Assembly: GCF_022024055.1 (NCBI RefSeq)
Contig: NZ_CP091788.1
Location: 3,492,615-3,556,614, forward strand
DNA: 64,000 nucleotides
From: Prevotella sp. E2-28
GTDB taxonomy: Bacteria > Bacteroidota > Bacteroidia > Bacteroidales > Bacteroidaceae
Direction of reading: 5' to 3'
The notes beneath the pieces are model-generated. The model made no database searches. It saw only the letters and a list, made by a program, of their open reading frames with translations, and was not told where the DNA came from. The position numbers were made by a program, and so were the translations under genes. Positions 32,698 through 42,028 of the stretch are shown piece after piece (the first letter of the stretch is position 1; each line of letters begins with the position of its first letter).

Positions 32698-33032
32698 CCC
32701 TCACCAGATCCTCACCACACCCTCACCAGATTCTCACCAGATCCTCAGGCCGCTTTGACTTCCGTCAGCAGATAAGGATTGTTGGTTGTTGACATACGAA
32801 CAAGGCAAAGCGGATACGCAAGGCTGGAAATAATCCGCTATGAGCGGACTCACAGTCCGACGCTTGCGGACTCTCAGTCCGCTCCCAACGGACGGGCATT
32901 CTGCTTTAATCATCATGTCGGCAAAACCTATTAATCATTTGGGTTAACTATTTAAAAGTTCTATTTGTGAAACAGGTTGATGATACTGAGTGGTAAAGAT
33001 GAGTGAGAGGTGTGGTGAGGGTGTGGTGAGGA

Positions 33033-33108
33033 TGAAAGGCATCCTCAATCTTCTGTAATCCCTCTGTACAAAGGCATTCCAAGAGATTTGAGTGAGGATG
33101 GACAGAAA
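33033..33108 (-). repeat. 76-bp perfect inverted repeat, right arm
   Basis: Reverse complement of 32622-32697; the arms enclose 335 bp. GTGTGGTGAGGGTGTGGTGA microrepeats lie just inside. Confidence 0.88.
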
Positions 33109-33126
33109 TCATTGAAACAAAGATCG

Positions 33127-33173
33127 AAAAAAAAAGGCGTTGGAACTATTGTAACAGTTCCAACGCTTTTTTT
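33127..33173. terminator. Bidirectional-type terminator overlapping the protease stop codon
   Basis: GCGTTGGAAC (33137-33146) / GTTCCAACGC (33157-33166), perfect 10-bp stem with an A-run on the left and a T-run on the right. The stop codon of the minus-strand protease (33146-33148) lies inside the hairpin. Confidence 0.85.
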
Positions 33174-34714
33174 ACGATATCGCTATCCTCATTGAACACG
33201 GAGAAATATTCACTCATATCCCAAAGGTCGCGTGCGATGAGCGCCTTGAGTTGCAACTTCAGGTAAGGCAACGTCTTCTGAAGCTCGGCCTCATCCTGGG
33301 GCTTGATTTTCTGCTTCTCGCCCTCCTTGATGATACTGTTGATGAGCGACTGCGGAATCTCGTAGTTGGCCTTAAAGGACTGGAAGTCGGGATATTGCTT
33401 TTTCAGCGACTTGCGGTTATTATCGACATAACGCAGGTTCTGCTGAATGATAACGCTCTTAGCAGCCAGCTCACGATGGAACTTGGTGTAGCGGGTCGTG
33501 TCGAGACCTACGAAATAGTCGGGCATGATACCGCCACCGCCATATACCGTGCGATGTTTTCTTAACGTCTGGTATTTCAGCGAGTCAGCGAAATGGATGC
33601 TGTCGGCACTAATCAGTTCACCACTATTTAGGCGGTTCAGGATATCCTTCTCGTAGCTTTTCTTGTCACCCTTCTCATAAGGCTTCTGGATGCAGCGGCC
33701 CGTAGGGGTGTAATAATGGGCAATGGTGAGACGTATCATAGAGCCGTCGGGCAAATCGATAGGACGCTGCACGAGGCCCTTGCCAAACGTGCGGCGACCA
33801 ACCACCATACCACGGTCCTGATCCTGCAGGGCACCAGTCACAATCTCGGCGGCAGAAGCCGTATATTGGTCAACCAACACCACGACACGGCCATCGCGGA
33901 AACTGCCATGCTTGGGTGCCTTATAGTCGCGACGATTAGTGACGCGGCCTTCTGTATAGACAATCAGGTCGCCAGCCTCAAGGAACTCACCAGCCAGGTC
34001 GGCAGCTGCCTGCAGATAGCCACCGCCATTCTCCTGCAAGTCGAGCACCAGGTCTTTCATGCCCTGCGACTTCAGCTTCTGCATACTCTCCATGAACTCA
34101 TCGTAAGTAGTAGCACCGAAGCTGCCAATACGGATATAACCGATGCCCGGACGAATCATATAGGAGGCATCAACGGTGTGTACGGGAATCTTATCGCGCT
34201 TCACCTTGAAGGTGAGCAAATCCTTAATACCTGTACGCACAATACGCAGGTCGGCAATGGTGCCCTTGGGGCCGCGCAGACGGCGCATAATCTCTTCCTT
34301 TGACATCTTCACACCGGCAATGGCCGTGTCGTTCACCATCACGATGCGGTCGCCAGCAAGGATACCCACCTTCTCTGACGGGCCGTTGATAACGGGCTGG
34401 ATAACGATGAGCGTATCCTCCACCATATTAAACTGTACGCCGATACCCTCGAACGAGCCATTCAGGGGTTCGGTCATCTCCTTCGTTTCCTTAGGGGTGC
34501 TGTAGGTAGAGTGAGGATCCAGCTTCTCAAGCATACCACGGATGGCATCCTCAACCAGTTTCTTTTCATCTACCTCATCTACATAAAGGGCTTTTACAGC
34601 CATCTCTGCAATACTCAGTTTGCGCAGGGGATTATCATCGCGCGTTACGTTCATCTGAGCATAACCGGAAAGTCCCAGCATGGCTGCTGCCAACAGTGAA
34701 AAATATCTTTTCAT
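33146..34714 (-). CDS. S41-family C-terminal processing protease with PDZ domain
   Basis: About 522 aa, exported. Signal peptide (MKRYFSLLAAAMLGLSGYAQ), LDPHSTYSTP segment, PDZ domain (GIGVQFNMVEDTLIVIQPVI, GDRIVMVNDTAIAG), and the S41 catalytic core with DLVLDLQENGGGYLQAA, nucleophile Ser in QYTASAAEIVTGALQD and Lys in RTFGKGLVQ. It removes C-terminal segments from envelope proteins. The start at 34714 was chosen because the promoter -7 box lies at 34741-34748 and the longer frame crosses it. Single-gene unit. Confidence 0.93.
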   Translation of the reverse strand: MKRYFSLLAAAMLGLSGYAQMNVTRDDNPLRKLSIAEMAVKALYVDEVDEKKLVEDAIRGMLEKLDPHSTYSTPKETKEMTEPLNGSFEGIGVQFNMVEDTLIVIQPVINGPSEKVGILAGDRIVMVNDTAIAGVKMSKEEIMRRLRGPKGTIADLRIVRTGIKDLLTFKVKRDKIPVHTVDASYMIRPGIGYIRIGSFGATTYDEFMESMQKLKSQGMKDLVLDLQENGGGYLQAAADLAGEFLEAGDLIVYTEGRVTNRRDYKAPKHGSFRDGRVVVLVDQYTASAAEIVTGALQDQDRGMVVGRRTFGKGLVQRPIDLPDGSMIRLTIAHYYTPTGRCIQKPYEKGDKKSYEKDILNRLNSGELISADSIHFADSLKYQTLRKHRTVYGGGGIMPDYFVGLDTTRYTKFHRELAAKSVIIQQNLRYVDNNRKSLKKQYPDFQSFKANYEIPQSLINSIIKEGEKQKIKPQDEAELQKTLPYLKLQLKALIARDLWDMSEYFSVFNEDSDIVKKALELLQ

Positions 34715-34740
34715 ATTTATAGTCTCATTAAAATTGGGTA

Positions 34741-34771
34741 CAAAGATACTCATTTTTGATGAAACGGCAAA
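34741..34771 (-). promoter_or_regulatory. Promoter of the S41 protease
   Basis: Minus-strand -7 TATCTTTG (34741-34748), 19-bp spacer, -33 TTTG (34768-34771). Confidence 0.72.
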
Positions 34772-34803
34772 GGGTAAGGAAGCAAAATAGCAATTTTTGA
34801 GTA

Positions 34804-34834
34804 TTGTGCAGTTGGGGGGAATGCCCTACCTTTG
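34804..34834 (+). promoter_or_regulatory. Promoter of the porin/imelysin operon
   Basis: -33 TTG (34804-34806), 20-bp spacer, -7 TACCTTTG (34827-34834), 38 bp before the start codon at 34872. Confidence 0.7.
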
Positions 34835-34871
34835 CACCCGAAAAATTAATGAATGAATAGTTAATATAACC

Positions 34872-36182
34872 ATGAGCAGATATTTTTACGCTTTACTGGC
34901 GTTTGGATTATTAGGGATGGCAACGACATCGATGGCACAGGAGAGTGCTGCCGATAGTGTGATGAATCATGCAAAGGGCAACCGCCTTAGCGTAGGTGGC
35001 TATGGAGAAGTGGTCTTCTCACGCAATTTCTATAGTGATAACCCCTTCCGCTATAATGACGCTGCCAACCATAAGGACGACCCTAGCCACAACCGACTGG
35101 ATATTCCCCATGCCGTGATATACCTGAGTTACGACTTCGGTCGTGGCTGGACCTTCGGCACGGAGATAGAGTTTGAACATGGCGGCACGGGCTCGGCCGA
35201 GGAATTGGAGGCCGACGAGTTTGCTGAATGGGAACAGGAGACGGAGAAAGGCGGCGAGGTAGAGCTGGAGCAGTTCTGGATTCAGAAGAGCTTTGCCCGC
35301 TGGGCCAATATCAAGGCCGGACATATCGTCGTGCCGGTAGGACTGACCAATGCGCATCATGAGCCCTTGCAGTTCTTCACGGTATATCGTCCTGAAGGCG
35401 AAAACACCATCCTGCCCTGTACCTGGCATCAGACGGGTATCTCGTTCTGGGGTCGTCAGAAAGACTGGCGTTATGAGTTGCAGCTGTTGGCAGGACTGAA
35501 CAGCGACCAGTTTACCCGTAGCAACTGGATTAAGAACGGCACGAAGTCGCCCACGGAATATGAGGTAGCCAATAAGTTTGGTGTCAGCGTGCGTGTAGAT
35601 AACTATAGTATTCCAGGCCTGCGCATCGGCTTGAGTGGCTATTATGGTCACAGCATTGGCAATAGCAGTCCTAACGAAGCCACTGGACTGACCACAATGT
35701 ATAAAGGTGCAGTAGCCATTGGTGCATTTGACTTCACGTATAAAGGTCACAACTGGATTGTTCGCGGACAGGCCGACTACGGTCATCTGGATGATGCCGA
35801 GCACCTGATGGATATGTATAACCGCACTAACAAGAAGTCGCCCTTCCATCATAGCAGTTCGATGCGTACGGTGAGCAGCAATGCCTACGCCGTAGGTCTG
35901 GAGGCAGGCTATGATATCTTCTCACAGATTCGTGACATGAGAAAGCAAGGCGAGCGCCTCTTCCTCTTCGGACGCTATGAGCAGTATGATCCATACGCCA
36001 AGCAGATGGGTGCCAGCAGCTACGACTACTCTGTGGTGAGACGTATGGCCGTGGGTGTGAACTACTACCCCTTGAAGCAGATTGCCGTGAAGGCAGAGTA
36101 TTCACACCGCTTCCTAAAAGGGCAGTATAACAACGAGCCAAGCCTGAACATCGGTATTGCCTACGAGGGATTCTTTCTGTAA
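34872..36182 (+). CDS. Outer-membrane porin-like beta-barrel protein
   Basis: 436 aa. Signal peptide (LLGMATTSMAQ) and a barrel with many alternating strands: LSVGGYGEVVFSRNFYS, DIPHAVIYLSYDFGRGWTFG, FWIQKSFARWANIKAGHIVV, VGLTNAHHEP, LRIGLSGYYGHSIGN, IAVKAEYSHRFLKG, and a final aromatic residue. This is the look of phosphate-selective-porin-type OprP/OprO proteins without a TonB plug. First gene of a likely operon with an imelysin lipoprotein, a di-heme oxidoreductase and a cytochrome c heme lyase, so it may pass iron or a chelate (inference). Confidence 0.82.
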   Translation: MSRYFYALLAFGLLGMATTSMAQESAADSVMNHAKGNRLSVGGYGEVVFSRNFYSDNPFRYNDAANHKDDPSHNRLDIPHAVIYLSYDFGRGWTFGTEIEFEHGGTGSAEELEADEFAEWEQETEKGGEVELEQFWIQKSFARWANIKAGHIVVPVGLTNAHHEPLQFFTVYRPEGENTILPCTWHQTGISFWGRQKDWRYELQLLAGLNSDQFTRSNWIKNGTKSPTEYEVANKFGVSVRVDNYSIPGLRIGLSGYYGHSIGNSSPNEATGLTTMYKGAVAIGAFDFTYKGHNWIVRGQADYGHLDDAEHLMDMYNRTNKKSPFHHSSSMRTVSSNAYAVGLEAGYDIFSQIRDMRKQGERLFLFGRYEQYDPYAKQMGASSYDYSVVRRMAVGVNYYPLKQIAVKAEYSHRFLKGQYNNEPSLNIGIAYEGFFL

Positions 36183-36183
36183 G

Positions 36184-36270
36184 ATTGAACATTAAACATG
36201 AAAGATTAAACATTAAACATTAAACATGAAAGATGAAAGATTAAACATTAATCATTGAAGGTTAAAGATT
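36184..36270. repeat. ATTAAACAT simple tandem repeats
   Basis: Spacer between porin and imelysin genes made of ATTAAACAT / GAAAGATT units. The same flavour appears in the 7293-7321 spacer. Confidence 0.75.
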
Positions 36271-36291
36271 TTATAAAAATATAAGTGGTTT

Positions 36292-37545
36292 ATGAAGAAA
36301 AGTTTTAACTTTGCACTGTCATTAGTAGTGGCTGGTGCACTGAGTATGGGATTCGCATCTTGCGATAGCAGTGATGACGACAAGGTAGACTACAACAACA
36401 AGGTGTATGGTCAGCAGGCCATGAACGCCTGCGAAGATGTGATCAACCAGTTGGACCTGGCGATGAACCAGATTGAGAAGAGCAACCTGACAGACGCTCA
36501 GAAGGCTGAGTTGCAGCAGATTCTGGAGAACAATGTTGACAACGTCATCGTGCCTACCTACAAGAACCTGGCTGATGCTGCCGAGAAACTGCAGAAGTCA
36601 CTGGGCGACCTCTCGGCCAACGAGATTACACAGGAGAACATTGACAATGCCTGCGCTGCCTTCAAAGAGGCTCGTGCATGGTGGGAGAAGAGCGAGGCAT
36701 TCCTGGGTGGTGCTGCCAGCGATTTCGATATCGACCCAGGTATCGACTCATGGCCTCTGAACCGCGACCTGCTGCATAGTTACTTCACCACTGGTGAGTT
36801 TAGCGAAGAGGCACTCGACGACCAGAGCATCCTGGGTTTCCATGCCTTGGAGTTCGTGCTCTTCCGTGACGGTAAGAACCGCACAGTGGCTGAGTTCCAG
36901 AGCAACGATACCTATAAAGGTTTTACCGATGTAAAGGGTGCTGAGGAGCTGAAGTATGCCGAGGCTGTGGCAAAGGAACTGGTTATCTCATGCTATAACC
37001 TGGAGGTGGCTTGGAGCGAGACACCTAACGCTGCCCGCCTGAAGGCTGTTCAGGATGCTGATCGCGACTACCTGACCAAGAAAGGTAAGAGCTTTGGCTG
37101 GAACATGAAGAACTCTGGTTCTACCGAGAGTACTTTCGACGGACTGAAGGATGCCCTCTCACAGGTACTCAATGATGATGAGGGTAGTGCAGTAGCCATT
37201 GCCGACGAGGTGGGCTCTGGTAAGATTGGTCACCCCTTCCAGAGTGGTTATATCTTCTATGTGGAGTCACCCTACAGCTATAACTCGCTGACTGACTTCC
37301 AGAACAACATCCGTTCTATCGAGAACGTATGGTACGGCAATACCAACGGTGCCAATGGCAGCGCACAGGTAAGCCTGAGCCAGTGGTTTGCTAAGAACGA
37401 CTCCAAGACCGGACAGGCCGTAGAGGCTGCCATCAGCAGTGCCATCAGTAAGATTGGCGCTATCCCTGGTCCGTTTGTGAAGTATGTCAGCACCATTTGG
37501 AACAAGTCATTTGAAGATGATGAAGTAGTGGAAATTCCGGAATAA
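36292..37545 (+). CDS. Imelysin-family (M75-type) lipoprotein
   Basis: 417 aa. Lipobox GFASC (MKKSFNFALSLVVAGALSMG then FASC), helical imelysin fold with the GxHxxE motif (LGFHALEFVLFRDG, about residue 182) and IDSWPLNRDLLHSYF. Imelysins such as EfeO, IrpA and the Bacteroides IPA are iron-linked periplasmic or surface proteins. Neighbours on both sides fit metal or heme handling. Whether it binds iron or acts otherwise is not shown by sequence. Confidence 0.9.
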   Translation: MKKSFNFALSLVVAGALSMGFASCDSSDDDKVDYNNKVYGQQAMNACEDVINQLDLAMNQIEKSNLTDAQKAELQQILENNVDNVIVPTYKNLADAAEKLQKSLGDLSANEITQENIDNACAAFKEARAWWEKSEAFLGGAASDFDIDPGIDSWPLNRDLLHSYFTTGEFSEEALDDQSILGFHALEFVLFRDGKNRTVAEFQSNDTYKGFTDVKGAEELKYAEAVAKELVISCYNLEVAWSETPNAARLKAVQDADRDYLTKKGKSFGWNMKNSGSTESTFDGLKDALSQVLNDDEGSAVAIADEVGSGKIGHPFQSGYIFYVESPYSYNSLTDFQNNIRSIENVWYGNTNGANGSAQVSLSQWFAKNDSKTGQAVEAAISSAISKIGAIPGPFVKYVSTIWNKSFEDDEVVEIPE

Positions 37546-37566
37546 TACTAACAAATATATAACTGA

Positions 37567-39348
37567 ATGAAAGAAACAAGATTACTGCTTTCTTTCCTTA
37601 TTACAACCTCTACCTTGACCTTCTTGTCGTCCTGTAGTGATGACAAGGAGGTCAAGGAGACTTATAATTTGGAGGAGAAAGACGACGCATTTGGCAAGGC
37701 CAATGACGTCTTTACAGCTGAGGAATGGTATCCTGGTGGCGAACTGGGCACTACCACCAAACGAAGCTACTCTGCACCAGCACCTGCCGTTGACCAGCTG
37801 GCCGACGGTCAGGAACGTTTTAAACATGGAGAGGATTTCTTTGAGCATCTCTACACCCTGAACACAGAACCTCGAAAAGGTCTCGGACCGGCATGGGTTC
37901 GCTCAAGTTGTATCCACTGTCATCCTGGCTATGGCCACGGCAAGCGTCAGGAACAGTATCGTGCCAACGAGATTGGCAACGGCTACCTGCTGGTTATCTA
38001 TCATAATCAGGATGGTCCTATCGGTACCGATGGCAAACCAGCCTACACGAAGAACAGCTATATCTCTGAGGTGACGGGTATGCCCCAGACGCAGGCTATG
38101 GCACCATTCACGCCTCCTATCGATGAAAACCAGATTCAGATAGAATGGAAAAAGGTGGAGACGATGCCTAGCGGTCTGTCCATGACTTTTGCCGATGGCG
38201 AGTCATACGAACTCATCTATCCTGAGGTGACCATTCCTCAGACAGCCTTTAATACCAATCCCAAGCCCGAGAACTACGAGGTGCGACTGGAGTCAACCAT
38301 CGGTATCTATGGTACAGGTCTGCTGGATGCCATTACCGACGAGGATATGGAGGCACAGTGGCGCAATGAGAGTCCTTTCGTAGAACTGAATCCCGCCATG
38401 TGGGATAAGGCGAATAACAAGTTTGCTGCTTCTGCCTATTATTCTGCTGCCTATAATGATTTGGGCAAGCATCGCGGTGATCACGGCCCTGTAAAGCGTT
38501 TCACGTATGCCATGACACGTGGCTCACTGCAGGATGGTGCTGGTGCCAATGCTATCTGGAATATCACCAACGTGACACGTAGCGACCGTCACTTCCTTTA
38601 TACCACTCCCGCATGGGCCAAGGCTCAGAGCGAAGACCCCAACGTCATCAAGTATATCAAGGAGAATGGTGCCAGCGAACAGAGTCTGCTCCATCCTTAT
38701 TATGCTGATGGTAGTGATGCTCAGATTGCTGCCCGTGTGAACGAGCTGTTGGGCGTGAACTCTATCGCCAAGAAAGAGACGTTCGACAAGCACCTGTTCA
38801 AGGATGGCAAGGAGGAGATGAGCGACCTCGACTACTACGACTTCATGATATGGCATCGCGGCCTGGCTGTGCCTGCTGCCCGTAACCTGGACGATCCCCA
38901 GGTGCAGCAGGGTAAGCAGCTCTTTGCACAGATAGGCTGCACCCGTTGCCATCGTCCATCGTGGAAGACGGGTAACGACGAATACTGGGTAGATGCCAGC
39001 ATCAAAGCCTACTGCAAAGAGAAGGGTATAGACCCACAGAAGAGTCTGCCCCGCTTTGCCAAGCAGACTATCTGGCCATACACCGATATGGTACAGCACC
39101 GCCTGTTCATGAAGAACGATATCCGTACGGGCTGGTGCCGCACTACCCCACTCTGGGGTCGCGGCCTGTCACTCCGACTGACGGGTGCTGAGGACCGTTT
39201 GCACGACTGTCGTGCCCGTAACGAGGTGGAGGCTATCATGTGGCACGGCTATTCACAGGATTCGGATGCCTACAAGACGGTAGAGGCATTCTCGAAACTG
39301 AGTAAGGCCGAGCGTGATGCAATAGTAAAGTTCCTGCGAGCGATTTAA
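37567..39348 (+). CDS. Di-heme oxidoreductase-family lipoprotein (DHOR/DUF1111)
   Basis: 593 aa. Lipobox LSSC (TFLSSCSDD) and two cytochrome c CxxCH motifs, CIHCH (about residue 115) and CTRCH (about 459), plus ELNPAMWDKANNKFAASAYY and HDCRARNEVEAIMWHG, characteristic of the putative di-heme 'thiol oxidoreductase' family. Found next to imelysin genes in other bacteria. It probably oxidises or reduces metal at the cell surface (inference). It needs covalent heme attachment, which the following gene can provide. 21 bp after the imelysin gene. Confidence 0.9.
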   Translation: MKETRLLLSFLITTSTLTFLSSCSDDKEVKETYNLEEKDDAFGKANDVFTAEEWYPGGELGTTTKRSYSAPAPAVDQLADGQERFKHGEDFFEHLYTLNTEPRKGLGPAWVRSSCIHCHPGYGHGKRQEQYRANEIGNGYLLVIYHNQDGPIGTDGKPAYTKNSYISEVTGMPQTQAMAPFTPPIDENQIQIEWKKVETMPSGLSMTFADGESYELIYPEVTIPQTAFNTNPKPENYEVRLESTIGIYGTGLLDAITDEDMEAQWRNESPFVELNPAMWDKANNKFAASAYYSAAYNDLGKHRGDHGPVKRFTYAMTRGSLQDGAGANAIWNITNVTRSDRHFLYTTPAWAKAQSEDPNVIKYIKENGASEQSLLHPYYADGSDAQIAARVNELLGVNSIAKKETFDKHLFKDGKEEMSDLDYYDFMIWHRGLAVPAARNLDDPQVQQGKQLFAQIGCTRCHRPSWKTGNDEYWVDASIKAYCKEKGIDPQKSLPRFAKQTIWPYTDMVQHRLFMKNDIRTGWCRTTPLWGRGLSLRLTGAEDRLHDCRARNEVEAIMWHGYSQDSDAYKTVEAFSKLSKAERDAIVKFLRAI

Positions 39349-39358
39349 GGTTATATAA

Positions 39359-41377
39359 ATGATAAAAAAAACACTGGTCATTATTTATCTGGTGGTGGTA
39401 GCCGTGATGGCTACCGCCACCTTTGTTGAACATTTAAACGGCTTCAACATCTACGCACAGTGGTGGTTTACGGCCTTATGGGGCCTACTGGCTGCTGTGG
39501 CTGTGGTCTATTTCCTGTCAAGGCACATCCGCAGATTATCTGTGGTGGTGCTGCACCTGTCATTCCTGGTGATTCTAGCTGGGGCACTGCTGACCCGACT
39601 CACGGCGAGTCAGGGTTTTCTGCATCTACGCCCTAACGAGACAGCCATGAGATACGTGATGAACGACGGGAAGATACAGCCACTGCCTTTCAGCGTGAAG
39701 CTGGACACGTTTATAGTGGTTTATCATCCTGGAACGACGGCAGCGATGGACTATGAGTCGCACCTGAGATTCAAGGTTGACGAACGCGAAATGTGCGAGA
39801 CGGTGTCGATGAACCACATCTGTTCCATCAAAGGTTTCCGACTCTATCAAAACAGCTACGATGCCGACGGACGCGGCACAGTGCTAACGGTAAATAGCGA
39901 CCCGTGGGGCATTCCCGTGACTTATACGGGGTATGCACTACTTTTCATTGGCTTGATATGGATGCTGATAGATCCGAAAGGACAATACCGACAGGTGCTA
40001 CGCTCGCCATTGTTAAGACGCGGCACACTGGTGTTAGCGTTGCTGCTGGGCGTAGGCCAAATAGAAGCAGCACCCCGCACGGTGCCTGTTGAGACGGCCG
40101 AGAAGATGGGCCAGCTGAATATTCTGTATAATGACCGTATCTGTCCACTGCAGACCTATGCCGCTGACTTCACCAAGAAACTCTTTGGCAAGCCCAGTTA
40201 CGAAGGGCTCACGGCCGAGCAAGTGCTGGCAGGCTATCTGTTTTTTGCCGATGAATGGAGCAGCGTGCCTTTGAAGAAGCAGACTGACGACCGCCAATGG
40301 ATTATCTACGAACTGCAGCACGGCTATTCGCTGAAGGTATTCCCTTATACCTCGCAGCATGGCGTTACCCGCTGGTATGCACCGGTAGAAGAGATAGATA
40401 GCATGGCAGTGCCAGCCGAGAACCGCTTGCTGATGACATCCTATTTTGACCTACTCTATGGTGCTGTGGATGCTGGCAACTATGCGATGGCCAACGAATA
40501 TCTGGATCGTCTGAAGGATTATCAGCACAGCAATGGCGGTGCGTCAATTCCTTCTGATATCCGATTGAAGTCAGAGCGAATCTATAACACCATCCCCTTT
40601 GCCACCATCCTCTTTATGGTGTGCCTCACCATGGGCTTCATAGCCTTCTTCACGTTCCTCTTCTGGCCAAAGAAATGGGCCTTCCGCCTGCAATTTGCCG
40701 TCTTGCTGTTGTCATTCCTGACCCTTACCTATTGCGAGGCGCTGAGATGGATTATCAGTGGCAATATACCGATGTCAAATGGTTACGAAACGATGCTGCT
40801 TATTGCGTGGCTGATACAGCTCGTGACGCTGTTCATGCAGCATCGGTTCCGCATCCTGCTTACCTTCGGCTTCCTGCTCTCAGGCTTCTTCCTGTTGGTG
40901 AGCCATATCTCGCAGATGGATCCTCAGATAGGTCATCTGATGCCAGTACTGCGCTCGCCGCTGCTCACGCTTCATGTCAGCATCATCATGATAGCCTTTG
41001 CCCTGCTTAGCCTGACATTTATCTGCGGACTGACGGGCATTGCCTTCCACTTCACAAAGCGCAGGGAGCAGACCGACGTGCTGGCCACGCTCAGTAGGGT
41101 GTTCCTCTATCCGGCACTGACCACACTGGGCTTTGGCATCTTCATTGGTGCCATTTGGGCAAATGTGTCGTGGGGTACGTATTGGAGTTGGGATCCTAAG
41201 GAGGTATGGGCGCTCATCACCTTCATGGTCTATGCGGTGGTAGTGCATACGCAGAGCTTCCGCGCTTTCCAGCGTCCGCTCACTTATCATATCTACGTGA
41301 CGCTTTGTTTCCTCACCATCCTGATGACATATTTTGGCGTGAACTATATCCTGGGCGGCATGCACTCGTATGCCTAA
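39359..41377 (+). CDS. CcsBA/ResBC-type cytochrome c heme lyase
   Basis: 672-aa polytopic membrane protein of the system II cytochrome c biogenesis type. N-terminal ResB/CcsB-like part with helices and a periplasmic loop (FLHLRPNETAMRYVM ... GFRLYQNSYD), a large periplasmic region, then a CcsA/CcmC-like part with the heme-handling WWD motif WGTYWSWDPKEVWALITFMV near residue 605 and flanking His (VVVHTQ, LTLHVSIIMIAF). It attaches heme to CxxCH motifs in the periplasm. It starts 10 bp after the di-heme protein gene, so it is probably its dedicated maturase. Confidence 0.92.
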   Translation: MIKKTLVIIYLVVVAVMATATFVEHLNGFNIYAQWWFTALWGLLAAVAVVYFLSRHIRRLSVVVLHLSFLVILAGALLTRLTASQGFLHLRPNETAMRYVMNDGKIQPLPFSVKLDTFIVVYHPGTTAAMDYESHLRFKVDEREMCETVSMNHICSIKGFRLYQNSYDADGRGTVLTVNSDPWGIPVTYTGYALLFIGLIWMLIDPKGQYRQVLRSPLLRRGTLVLALLLGVGQIEAAPRTVPVETAEKMGQLNILYNDRICPLQTYAADFTKKLFGKPSYEGLTAEQVLAGYLFFADEWSSVPLKKQTDDRQWIIYELQHGYSLKVFPYTSQHGVTRWYAPVEEIDSMAVPAENRLLMTSYFDLLYGAVDAGNYAMANEYLDRLKDYQHSNGGASIPSDIRLKSERIYNTIPFATILFMVCLTMGFIAFFTFLFWPKKWAFRLQFAVLLLSFLTLTYCEALRWIISGNIPMSNGYETMLLIAWLIQLVTLFMQHRFRILLTFGFLLSGFFLLVSHISQMDPQIGHLMPVLRSPLLTLHVSIIMIAFALLSLTFICGLTGIAFHFTKRREQTDVLATLSRVFLYPALTTLGFGIFIGAIWANVSWGTYWSWDPKEVWALITFMVYAVVVHTQSFRAFQRPLTYHIYVTLCFLTILMTYFGVNYILGGMHSYA

Positions 41378-41383
41378 CAGTTG

Positions 41384-42028
41384 TTATTTGACATCATAGG
41401 TTTGGTAAACCATATAATAGCCATCGGCACAGAACGAGATTCTGTTGCCGATGGCTTCGTTTAGGGTGCCCTGCCACCACTGGTCGTAGGCATAGCTATC
41501 CCAACGAAGACCTTCAGAATAGATGCTGGTACAGCCGAAATTAAAGATGCTGACCTGCTGACCAGATTTCGAGGGAAAAGTCTGATAGCCGTATGAAGGG
41601 GTGAACATGCCATAATCGGTGTACATCACACCTTGCACGTTCATATCACGAAAATAGCGCATCAGCAACGAGATATTTCCTATCGTATGGTCTTCACGCA
41701 GGCCGGTACAGCCAAGGTAGGCGATTCTGAGAGAGGGGTGAGGGGTGAGAGATGAGAGGTGAGAAGTGAGGGGTTGGAGGTTAGAAAGACAATAGCGGGT
41801 AGCTTTAGTCAGGTCGTTATCGTCCTGTTCATCTATCTGTACCAGCAGATGATGGTATTCCGCAGGCACGCTATCACCATCGCCAATAACAACATCAGCC
41901 TGAGGCACGTTCCTAACGGCACCGTCGCACGCCACAATGTACTTAGCATTGCGGAGAATAGCTAAGGGCACCTCATGAGTAGGAAACTGGCCATTAGCCA
42001 CAATCACTGCATCATACTGTTCACTCAT
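41384..42028 (-). CDS. Thiamine pyrophosphokinase
   Basis: 214 aa; converts thiamine to thiamine diphosphate. Shows DGAVRNVPQADVVIGDGDSVP, DEQDDNDLTKATRYCLSNL and GLREDHTIGNISLLMRY, the TPK catalytic-domain motifs. Between the last two lies an extra segment (LQPLTSHLSSLTPHPSLR) encoded by a GGTGAGAGATGAGAGG microrepeat, an apparent in-frame insertion. Last gene of the TPP-riboswitch operon, overlapping pnuT by 4 bp. Confidence 0.92.
   Translation of the reverse strand: MSEQYDAVIVANGQFPTHEVPLAILRNAKYIVACDGAVRNVPQADVVIGDGDSVPAEYHHLLVQIDEQDDNDLTKATRYCLSNLQPLTSHLSSLTPHPSLRIAYLGCTGLREDHTIGNISLLMRYFRDMNVQGVMYTDYGMFTPSYGYQTFPSKSGQQVSIFNFGCTSIYSEGLRWDSYAYDQWWQGTLNEAIGNRISFCADGYYMVYQTYDVK
41728..41782 (-). 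repeat. GAGGTGAGA microrepeat within the TPK gene
   Basis: GAGAGGGGTGAGGGGTGAGA followed by related units, read in frame as Pro/Ser/Leu-rich residues. Such repeats are usually intergenic in this order. Confidence 0.65.

Larger units (their letters stand above)
32575..33145. other. Intergenic region with long inverted repeat
   Basis: Bounded by terminators and holding the 76-bp perfect inverted repeat (32622-32697 / 33033-33108) plus CTCACCAGATCCTCACC microrepeats. The central part shows ACTCTCAGTCCG repeats but no gene. Confidence 0.7.
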
